NCBI GenBank assembly: GCA_900552735.1
Contig: USBA01000041.1
Coordinates: 1 to 12,247 of the forward strand
DNA from: an uncultured Collinsella sp.
GTDB lineage: Bacteria > Actinomycetota > Coriobacteriia > Coriobacteriales > Coriobacteriaceae
DNA length: 12,247 nucleotides
Direction of reading: 5' to 3'
The position numbers and the translations under genes are program-made. Below, one piece after another: positions 6,604 through 12,247 of this stretch. Each line of letters opens with the position of its first letter. The first letter of the stretch is position 1. The notes under the pieces are model-generated. The model saw only the letters and a program-made list of their open reading frames with translations, searched no databases and had not been told where the DNA came from.

Positions 6604-9483
6604 AATAAACACGTCGACGAGGATGGGCATAAGGTTGAGCAGGCCAAACACCAGCGCCACGCCCCAGCCGAGCTTAAAGCAGCTGCGCCAGGTGCTGCGG
6701 GCAAAGGTGTTGTCGATCAGCACCTCGACAAAATACGTCGCAGCCATCACGACCAGGGCTACGACCCAGCTCACCGGGTTGTCCCAAACAAAGAACATGC
6801 CCACCCACATCAAAAACAGCACGGTCTCGCACCAGTGCATAAGGGTCATCTTGGCCAGCGTGCCGCCGCTCATCTCGGTGGCGACGCCCTGGACGATCTC
6901 CTGATGCGCGTGATGTGAGTACGAAAGGTCAAACGGCGACTTGCGCAGCTTGATGGTGAGCACCGCGAGCAGCGCGAGGAAAATGGGCGCGCTGTACACG
7001 ATGATGGGGGCCGACTGCCCCGTCACGGCGATGGAATCGAAGCTATCGGTGGCAAGGTACAAGCCCACGCTCATCAGCAGAACGGCGGGCTCGTAGCTCA
7101 TAACCTGCAGCAACTCACGATCGGCGCCGACCTGGGCAAACGGGCTTTGCGTCGAGGCGGACGCCAGCACCACAAAGATCGCGGCGAGCGTCACCATAAA
7201 GGCGCACAGCAGCGTGTTGGAGCCCGACACAAAGATGCCGCCGCCCACCACGGTAAAGATGAGCGCACACGCCATGTAGGTATCGTCCATGGTGTTTACG
7301 CTGGCGGGGGCCTTGCGCAGCAGCTTGGCAACGTCGTAGAAGGGCTGCAGCAAGTGCGGGCCCACGCGGCCCTGCATGCGAGCCGAAAGCTTACGGTCAA
7401 GACCGTCAATCAGGCCGCCCACAAGCGGCGCCAGCAAGGCAAACGCCACGGTACCAATAAATATGCCCACGACGCCCGAGCCTTCGAAATACTTGCCGCG
7501 CAGCACCGAGGGCGCGCTCATGGCAAGTCTCTCGGGCCCAATCCACGCGCAACACAGCAGCGCAAACAAGATAATGCTGCAGCACACGACGCTACCCGCG
7601 GGGCCAATACGCTTCTCGCCAAGGGCGTCCTCCGAGTACCAATTGCGCTTTTCGGCCTTCACCTCGCGTCCCATCGAGCCGCGGAAATGGCGGTAATTGT
7701 CGGTTCCCACACCCGAAAGATATACGTTTACGTGCGGTTTGTTGCTCACGCGGAATGAAGTCAGCAGCACCACGGCGATAAACGCCACGATAACGACCAT
7801 TAGATACATGGCGTCCTTGCCGATAACGTACGGCACGCGGCCAAACACCATGGCCAAGTAAGGCGACACCAGGCCGCTCGAGATAACCGGGAACGCCACG
7901 CAGCACAGAATCAGCAGCGCGGCGATGGTGTTGAGCGCCATCCATTCGGTCTTATGGACATTGACCTCAACGTTTTGAGCCGTGGGGTCGACGCCCGAAA
8001 GCTTGGCAAGCCACTTGCCCCAGAAGTAAAACGTCGCGGCCGAGCCAAAGGCCAGCACCATGATCATGAGCACGTTGCCGGTCTGCGCAAACGCCACCAG
8101 GGCGCCCCACTTGGACACGAGCATGCCAAACGGCGCCACAAACATGCCCATGATGCCCAGCATCATCAGACGCGTCAGGTGCGGCATGCGGCTGAACATA
8201 CCGTCCATGTCCTCGATGTTGCGGCTGCCGATATGATGCTCGGCCGTGCCCACGCACAGGAACAGCAGCGACTTTGCCACTGTGTGGAACAGGATCAGGA
8301 AGATGGCCGCCCACACGGCCTCGGGTGCGCCGACACCCAAGCAGGCACTGATAAGACCCAGGTTGGAAATGGTGGAGTACGCGAGCACGCGTTTGGCGTT
8401 GCTCTGCGAGATGGCCATGAGGGCAGCGAGCAAAAACGTGATGGCACCCACACTCGTGACCATAAAGCCGGTCACGGGATAGATGGCATAGAGCGGGCTC
8501 AGCTTGACCATCAGGAACACGCCGGCTTTGACCATGGTTGACGAGTGCAGCAGGGCGCTCGTGGGAGTGGGTGCAACCATAGCACCGAGCAGCCAGGTAT
8601 GGAACGGCATCTGCGCGGCCTTGGTAAGGGCGGCGAGCGACAGCAGAACGACCGGCATCACCAGCAGCGCGGACTGCGCGGTACCGGCGCCGGAAAGCTC
8701 GATCATGCCCGAGATGGTCAGCGGCATGCCGTTAACGTGCAGGTACATGAGTCCGGCCAAAAACGCGATACCGCCCAGCATGTTGAGGATGATCTGGGTA
8801 AAGGCGTTCTTGATGGCCTCGGGCGTGCGCGTGTAGCCAATCATAAGGAACGAGCACACGGTGGTGATTTCCCAGCCGCAGAACAGCCACTCGAGGTTGT
8901 CGCTCGTCACGATGACGAACATGGCTGAGAGGAACAGGAACATAAGCGCCAGGAACTGCGGGCGACGGTCGGGCGCGGTCTGCCCGCGCAGCGCAGCCTC
9001 GTGCTCGTCGTGGGCCTGGAAGTCCTTCATGTATCCCAGGGCATACACGCAGATCAGGCTGCCGACAATGCCGACAGCGAGGACCATGATTACGCTCATA
9101 TAGTCCAGGTAGAGCGGGGTTGCGGTGACGGCTTCGGTCGCGGGCAGCGTCATGGCTGCAAAGGCGAGCGAGCCCACCAACTGGACTACGCCGAGCACCG
9201 TGGTGAGCGCGTTCCTATATTTGTACGCGTTGTACAGGATGACGGCGCACAGGATGACATCGATGGCGGAGCTGATGATCGAGAGCACATGCGAGGCTCC
9301 GGGGGCGACCTCAAAGCTCTGCGGGCCCGTGCCAAAAAACATGACGGCGACTACAACTGTCACCGCCATAATGATGCCGGAACCTATGAGCCCCACCGCA
9401 TCGCGGGCGCGGTCACCGCGCGCGAACAGCATACCCAGCGCCGGTACCAGCGGAAACAGGGTAAGGAAATACAGTAGCGTCAT
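6601..9483 (-). CDS. Fused Ech-type hydrogenase membrane subunit: NuoL/EchA-like + NuoH/EchB-like
   Basis: This 960-residue polytopic membrane protein joins two subunits that are normally separate. Residues 1 to about 650 are an antiporter-like (NuoL/HyfB/EchA) module with the conserved E205 (CGWEITT) and K288 (LTKAAQMPFHTWL) of the proton channel, and HSSTMVKAG at 313-321. A hydrophilic linker with several charged residues spans about 580-628. Residues about 665-960 are a NuoH/HyfC/EchB module with RMQGRVGP (702-709), GADRELLQ (786-793) and KSPFD followed by the charged loop to TEMSG (848-873). The module couples electron flow at the hydrogenase to ion translocation. The frame is open throughout, so this is a true fusion and not two genes. 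The ATG at 9483 has a GGGGGAG RBS. As first gene of the operon it gives the subunit order A-B-C-D-E-F of ech operons. Confidence 0.9.
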   Translation of the reverse strand: MTLLYFLTLFPLVPALGMLFARGDRARDAVGLIGSGIIMAVTVVVAVMFFGTGPQSFEVAPGASHVLSIISSAIDVILCAVILYNAYKYRNALTTVLGVVQLVGSLAFAAMTLPATEAVTATPLYLDYMSVIMVLAVGIVGSLICVYALGYMKDFQAHDEHEAALRGQTAPDRRPQFLALMFLFLSAMFVIVTSDNLEWLFCGWEITTVCSFLMIGYTRTPEAIKNAFTQIILNMLGGIAFLAGLMYLHVNGMPLTISGMIELSGAGTAQSALLVMPVVLLSLAALTKAAQMPFHTWLLGAMVAPTPTSALLHSSTMVKAGVFLMVKLSPLYAIYPVTGFMVTSVGAITFLLAALMAISQSNAKRVLAYSTISNLGLISACLGVGAPEAVWAAIFLILFHTVAKSLLFLCVGTAEHHIGSRNIEDMDGMFSRMPHLTRLMMLGIMGMFVAPFGMLVSKWGALVAFAQTGNVLMIMVLAFGSAATFYFWGKWLAKLSGVDPTAQNVEVNVHKTEWMALNTIAALLILCCVAFPVISSGLVSPYLAMVFGRVPYVIGKDAMYLMVVIVAFIAVVLLTSFRVSNKPHVNVYLSGVGTDNYRHFRGSMGREVKAEKRNWYSEDALGEKRIGPAGSVVCCSIILFALLCCAWIGPERLAMSAPSVLRGKYFEGSGVVGIFIGTVAFALLAPLVGGLIDGLDRKLSARMQGRVGPHLLQPFYDVAKLLRKAPASVNTMDDTYMACALIFTVVGGGIFVSGSNTLLCAFMVTLAAIFVVLASASTQSPFAQVGADRELLQVMSYEPAVLLMSVGLYLATDSFDSIAVTGQSAPIIVYSAPIFLALLAVLTIKLRKSPFDLSYSHHAHQEIVQGVATEMSGGTLAKMTLMHWCETVLFLMWVGMFFVWDNPVSWVVALVVMAATYFVEVLIDNTFARSTWRSCFKLGWGVALVFGLLNLMPILVDVFI

Positions 9484-9523
9484 ACCATCACTCCCCCATG
9501 CAAAAACGCTGCAATTGTTTAAC

Positions 9524-9540
9524 GTTATAGCTCAATTGAG
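9524..9540 (-). promoter_or_regulatory. Possible -10 element and palindrome ahead of the hydrogenase operon
   Basis: On the minus strand TATAAC (9529-9524) lies about 40 nt before the operon ATG and matches the -10 consensus at 5 of 6 positions. The 10-bp palindrome CTCAATTGAG (9531-9540) sits directly upstream, and a second CAATTG lies at 9512-9517. No good -35 is visible at 16-18 bp spacing; a TTGACC occurs further upstream, at about 9562-9567. If TATAAC is the -10, the palindrome would fall in the promoter spacer, as an operator might. The call is weak. The rest of 9541-9730 holds nothing I can name. Confidence 0.3.
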
Positions 9541-9730
9541 GAGTAGCAGCAGCGGGTTTTCGGTCAACTGGGGAGTTTTAGGCGTACGGGGTAAGGAGTC
9601 TGTCCGCATTGGAGTAGAGGGGTGACGCTCCCTTACCGCAGCGGCAGGCGCGCGGGCCACTGTGCGCGGTTTATTGGCCACGTTGGAAGATGTCCCGATA
9701 GGCTCGCGGCAGTCCGAAAAGTTGGCGCGG

Positions 9731-9757
9731 CAAGAAAAATGCGCCCCTGTGGGCGCA
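9731..9757 (-). terminator. Intrinsic terminator of the HTH gene
   Basis: Read on the minus strand, TGCGCCC, a 4-nt loop and GGGCGCA form a 7-bp perfect GC-rich stem followed by TTTTTC. It begins 12 nt after the stop of the HTH gene. It closes that gene off from the hydrogenase operon downstream, so the operon should have its own promoter between about 9484 and 9730. Confidence 0.8.
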
Positions 9758-9769
9758 CCATCCCGTTCG

Positions 9770-10174
9770 CTATTCCGCCTTTTTAACGCGCGGCTTGCGG
9801 CCGCGCGGCTTATCGACCAGCGCGGACTCACCGCTCTCGCGATACTGGCGGCACCAAGCCTTGACTGAAGACTCGCTGGGAATCTTGTGCTTGATCATTG
9901 CCTCGCGAACCGTCAGGCCGTTTTCCAAACGGTCCTTAACCACGGCGAGCTTTACGTCGTACGAATAGGTGTGATGACGAGCGCCCGCATTGAGCACGGC
10001 GTCGGCACCGCCCACGGCATATGCGCGGGCCCACTGACGAGCCGTGGCCTGGGGAATGCCAAGCTTTGCAGCGAGGGCGCGGTGACCGACCCCCTCTTGG
10101 AGGATCTCGACGGCGCGCTGCCTAACCTCGGGCGCATGCGTGCGGGTCCTAGTTGCTTCCGACATACCTGCCAC
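9770..10174 (-). CDS. Orphan double helix-turn-helix protein, transposase OrfA-like
   Basis: This protein of up to 134 residues has two helix-turn-helix units. The first is at about 15-60 (APEVRQRAVEIL...IPQATARQWARAY). The second is at about 70-118 (YSYDVKLAVVKDRLENG...SVKAWCRQYRESG). It ends in the basic tail PRGRKPRVKK. The second unit strongly resembles IS3/IS150-type OrfA proteins, which bind insertion-sequence ends. No OrfB with a DDE catalytic domain follows; instead an intrinsic terminator closes the gene 12 nt downstream, so this is not an intact insertion sequence. It is either a remnant or a domesticated DNA-binding protein. The frame starts at GTG 10174 (AAGG about 7 nt upstream); ATG 10165 is an alternative with a weaker RBS. 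Codon use looks like its neighbours. Confidence 0.7.
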   Translation of the reverse strand: MAGMSEATRTRTHAPEVRQRAVEILQEGVGHRALAAKLGIPQATARQWARAYAVGGADAVLNAGARHHTYSYDVKLAVVKDRLENGLTVREAMIKHKIPSESSVKAWCRQYRESGESALVDKPRGRKPRVKKAE

Positions 10175-10218
10175 TTCTTAGCCTTAACCGTTAATCTGCT
10201 TTCTTACGTGCTTGTTAG

Positions 10219-10246
10219 ATAGTAGCATTTTGCTGTTCCCGCGTAA
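10219..10246 (-). promoter_or_regulatory. Weak candidate promoter of the HTH gene
   Basis: On the minus strand TTACGC (10246-10241) and TACTAT (10224-10219) are separated by 16 bp, about 45-70 nt upstream of the start at 10174. The -10 matches consensus at 4 of 6 positions and the -35 is poor. It is offered only because position and spacing fit. Confidence 0.25.
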
Positions 10247-10345
10247 CAGTTAATTGAAAATCGCAACGGCGGCATCTGGGTATTTGCCATTCATTTGCAA
10301 CAGTTCTTTAGGTTTTATTTACGCAGCTAGTTGGCTCGCGGCTCA

Positions 10346-10397
10346 TTGACGGTGTTTTACCAACCAGATTGGTATCTTTTTGTTTGGCTGGTATGGT
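10346..10397 (+). promoter_or_regulatory. Palindrome and candidate extended -10 promoter in the intergenic region
   Basis: TACCAA (10358-10363) and TTGGTA (10369-10374) form a 6-bp inverted repeat with a 5-nt spacer, preceded by TTGACG at 10346. TTGGTA could also act as a -35, with TATGGT (10392-10397) as -10 at 17-bp spacing and a TG one base upstream (extended -10). Transcription would run rightwards into the TTTCCA array and antisense to the AlbA_2 gene. No convincing plus-strand gene follows. The remainder of 10225-10440 is AT-richer than its surroundings and otherwise featureless. Confidence 0.3.
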
Positions 10398-10440
10398 TTG
10401 TGCAATTATTAACCCCTCGTCAGTCCGCACCTAACATGTC

Positions 10441-10532
10441 AGCTTTCCACTTGCTTCCCAACTTTCCACTTAACTTTCCAGCTTTCCACCTTAAGTGGTA
10501 AGTTAAGTGGAAAGCTGGAAAGAAGTTGGGAG
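10441..10532. repeat. TTTCCA array, left copy (downstream of the AlbA_2 gene)
   Basis: TTTCCA occurs at 10444, 10463, 10475 and 10483, with a variant TTCCCA at 10455. The complement follows: TGGTAA at about 10496, then TGGAAA twice between 10508 and 10520. Neighbouring sites are mostly 8 or 12 bp apart. The centre (CCAC, CTTAA, GTGG) forms a short hairpin. The stretch 10462-10529 is nearly identical to 12090-12154 on the other side of the gene: one substitution and one 3-bp indel. It ends 25 bp from the stop codon of the AlbA_2 gene. Confidence 0.85.
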
Positions 10533-10557
10533 ACCGAAGCATGGGCGACGGACAGCC

Positions 10558-12027
10558 CTACTTCGCGAGTCGATACCGTTGTCGCGGGCTGCGCGGAGGC
10601 TCCATCGCCTCAATCTTGCCCGCACCAATCAAGCCTTTTATGTGGTTGGAAACGGCGCTCCTGCTCAAACCCGAAGCGTCGGTGAGCTCCTTGGTCGAGG
10701 CCGAAGAATGTGTTGCCAGGTAATCCAAGATTGCCTCGTCCACATGCCCCACAGACGTCACCTGTTCCGCCCGCATTATCTTTCGCTTATCGAACGTCAA
10801 CGAAAAAGAAACTGTCGAGTTCTTTGGTTCGGGCGGCAACATGTTTGCCCGCTCGAGCTGCTCGCCTATCTCCTGATAACCAGTGCCGCGATTTTCGACC
10901 ACGTAGCCACCGTCTGGGTACGGCGTGGTCTCGAGGATATTTGAAAGGAACTGGTTTCTGGATGACGAAACCCCAGAAACTCCCAGCGAATCGATCGTTA
11001 CGTCGCCGTACAGCCCGCCGGGATTGAGAATCTCGACGCGGTCGATATACAAGTTGACCTGCACTTGTGAGCCGCGCGCGGCGGAAGAGTAGTCGCGGTG
11101 CATGAGCGCGTTCGCCACCGCCTCGCGCAGCGCCACGGGCGGATAATCGGGCACATCTTTCCGGAACGCGCCCTCGATAACCGCTGCGTTTCGGGTGTTT
11201 CTCGCAACGGCGGCAAGCACGTCCTCAATCATGAAAGGGATCGGACCCAAAATGGTCTGAGAATCCACAAAACGCTTGTTATCACTTACTCGCTGCGTTT
11301 TTGTGGTCCCGGGGTACGCCGTAAAGGTCACATTGAGACGTGGGAAGAACTTTTGCGGAAACCGTCCCATCGCGACAATTGCAGCAAGCGTCGGCACGAT
11401 TGCGTCGTCCACCCTTTTGGTCACATGCAGGTCAAGGAGAATCTCATCGTCGCTTCTGGTGCCCAAAAGCCTAGGGTGTAGCTCGCGCTGGCGTTTTATA
11501 AACCCTTGCAAAAGATCGGCGTCAAGGTCATCGAGCGTGGCGCCTTCGACCGGCTCGTCGTCGTATGTAGGCTGAACATGCTCCTCCATAAAGCGATCGA
11601 TTTCGTAGGGAGTCATGCGCCGGTCGCCGTCGCCCGTACGGATAAAGGACGAATCGTACATTCCGCGTGCCGCAATATAGCAGGGTTTATCGCGTGGATG
11701 CATTTCTTTGATGCGCGCGCAAAGCACCAGCTTACCCTCGAAGGGGAGCACTTGGATATCCGGCCTCACAACGGGCGCCAGCTTTTCACATGCAGAAGAG
11801 AGGGCGTCTTGCATCTTGCGGGCATCAAAACCCTCGACGGGCATAAACCCGTTCTTTTCAGAAATGCCGAGGATGATAAAGCCGCCCTGCGCGTTGGAAA
11901 ATGCCGAAAGCGTCTCGACGATGCTTTTGGGGAGCGCGCCCTTGGCTTCTTTTACTTCGTACTGCTGGGTGTCGTTTCCTATTGCCCGCAGATGATGGAT
12001 AACCTGCGCCAACCACTCCTCATTCAT
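10558..12027 (-). CDS. AlbA_2 (Schlafen-like) domain + GHKL-type ATPase + winged-helix protein, putative regulator
   Basis: This 489-residue protein has three parts. Residues about 21-150 are an AlbA_2/AAA_4 domain (EVKEAKGALPKSIVETLSAF, then NAQGGFIILGI). Residues about 295-390 resemble HATPase_c_4, with an N-box-like segment ALREAVANALMHRDYS (299-314), VEILNPGGLYG (331-341) and a glycine motif ENRGTGYQEI (378-387). Residues about 425-489 are a winged helix (TKELTDASGLSRSAVSNHIKGL). This layout is that of COG2865-type predicted transcriptional regulators. Members are widespread in accessory regions and their substrates are mostly unknown; a link to defence is possible but unproven. I chose the ATG at 12027, with GGGAGG 6 nt upstream. 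A GTG at 12057 would extend the frame into the TTTCCA array and is unlikely. The gene stands alone between two copies of that array, which may be its own binding sites (inference). Confidence 0.82.
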   Translation of the reverse strand: MNEEWLAQVIHHLRAIGNDTQQYEVKEAKGALPKSIVETLSAFSNAQGGFIILGISEKNGFMPVEGFDARKMQDALSSACEKLAPVVRPDIQVLPFEGKLVLCARIKEMHPRDKPCYIAARGMYDSSFIRTGDGDRRMTPYEIDRFMEEHVQPTYDDEPVEGATLDDLDADLLQGFIKRQRELHPRLLGTRSDDEILLDLHVTKRVDDAIVPTLAAIVAMGRFPQKFFPRLNVTFTAYPGTTKTQRVSDNKRFVDSQTILGPIPFMIEDVLAAVARNTRNAAVIEGAFRKDVPDYPPVALREAVANALMHRDYSSAARGSQVQVNLYIDRVEILNPGGLYGDVTIDSLGVSGVSSSRNQFLSNILETTPYPDGGYVVENRGTGYQEIGEQLERANMLPPEPKNSTVSFSLTFDKRKIMRAEQVTSVGHVDEAILDYLATHSSASTKELTDASGLSRSAVSNHIKGLIGAGKIEAMEPPRSPRQRYRLAK

Positions 12028-12040
12028 GCCGAACCTCCCA

Positions 12041-12154
12041 ACTTTCCAACTTTCCACCTAACTTACCAGCTTTCCACTTAACTTTCCAGCTTTCCACTTA
12101 ACTTTCCAGCTTTCCACCTTGAGTGGTAAGTTAAGTGGAAAGCTGGAAAGTTGG
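12041..12154. repeat. TTTCCA array, right copy (upstream of the AlbA_2 gene)
   Basis: TTTCCA occurs at 12043, 12051, 12071, 12083, 12091, 12103 and 12111, with a variant TTACCA at 12063. The steps alternate 8 and 12 bp, giving a strict 20-bp period. The unit CTTTCCACTTAACTTTCCAG is present twice in full (12070-12089, 12090-12109). The complement follows at 12124 (TGGTAA), 12136 and 12144 (TGGAAA), again 12 and 8 bp apart. As a result 12080-12110 and 12123-12152 can pair almost perfectly. The array lies 14 bp upstream of the AlbA_2 start codon and covers the whole region where its promoter or operator should be. Confidence 0.9.
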
Positions 12155-12192
12155 TGGAGAGCTGGGGCAGCAGTAGGCCAAGCGAACAATCA

Positions 12193-12217
12193 AAACCACC
12201 CCTAAAAGGGGTGGTTT
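12193..12217. terminator. Bidirectional terminator-like hairpin
   Basis: AAACCACCCCT (12193-12203) pairs with AGGGGTGGTTT (12207-12217), an 11-bp perfect stem with a 3-nt loop. The plus strand continues TTTGCTCTT and the minus strand reads TTTTGATTGTT after the stem. It probably ends transcription of a minus-strand gene lying to the right of the window. The last 30 bases hold only a short GGGT/ACCC inverted repeat (about 12224-12234). Confidence 0.65.
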
Positions 12218-12247
12218 GCTCTTAGGGTATAACCCTTGGATTTCCGG

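Noticed and set aside
10507..10944. Plus-strand frame starting in the left TTTCCA array, with a GGGAG ahead of an ATG at 10541
   Set aside because: The RBS-like sequence is part of the repeat that also precedes the AlbA_2 gene. The frame is antisense to the conserved winged-helix region and encodes nothing recognisable.
12041..12154. CRISPR array or replication-origin iterons
   Set aside because: The units have no unique spacers of regular length, there are no cas genes, and half of the sites are mirrored. No replication initiator gene or DnaA boxes were recognised, so a regulatory or palindromic repeat fits better.

Overview
The window is GC-rich, tightly packed DNA, and every gene I support lies on the minus strand. 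The gene set is an Ech-type group 4 [NiFe] hydrogenase, a large VWA/pilin-repeat surface adhesin, an orphan transposase-like helix-turn-helix protein and an AlbA_2/ATPase regulator. This fits an anaerobic, fermentative, high-GC Gram-positive gut bacterium. My best guess is a member of the Coriobacteriia (Collinsella-like). That assignment is inference from style and gene content, because no taxonomic marker gene is present.

Layout. 1-3135: the N-terminal 1045 codons of a secreted adhesin (signal peptide, VWA domain with intact MIDAS, pilin-type isopeptide repeats); its C-terminus lies outside the window. 3136-3853: about 720 bp without a gene. It holds a cluster of TGAGACA sites upstream of the adhesin and two tandem, diverged copies of a roughly 220-240 bp repeat. 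Each copy carries a long self-complementary element, and the arms differ between copies but stay complementary within each copy. 3854-9483: a five-gene operon, read right to left, encoding all six core Ech subunits: a fused NuoL-like/NuoH-like membrane protein, NuoB-like small subunit, NuoC-like subunit, NiFe large subunit and 2x[4Fe-4S] ferredoxin-like subunit. The genes overlap or lie within 12 bp of one another. 9770-10174: a solitary double-HTH protein with its own intrinsic terminator. 10558-12027: an AlbA_2 + GHKL-like ATPase + winged-helix protein, flanked on both sides by nearly identical TTTCCA-repeat arrays. 12193-12217: a bidirectional terminator-like hairpin.

How they work together. 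The hydrogenase operon should form a membrane complex that oxidises reduced ferredoxin (or a formate-derived donor encoded elsewhere), evolves H2 and pumps ions. No maturation (hyp) genes or formate dehydrogenase are in the window. The adhesin is a separate surface-attachment function. The right-hand part looks like accessory DNA: a transposase-like orphan and a regulator gene bracketed by a repeated, palindromic, probably protein-binding array. The most interesting unexplained structures are the TTTCCA arrays around the AlbA_2 gene and the covarying palindromic repeats at 3313-3768.
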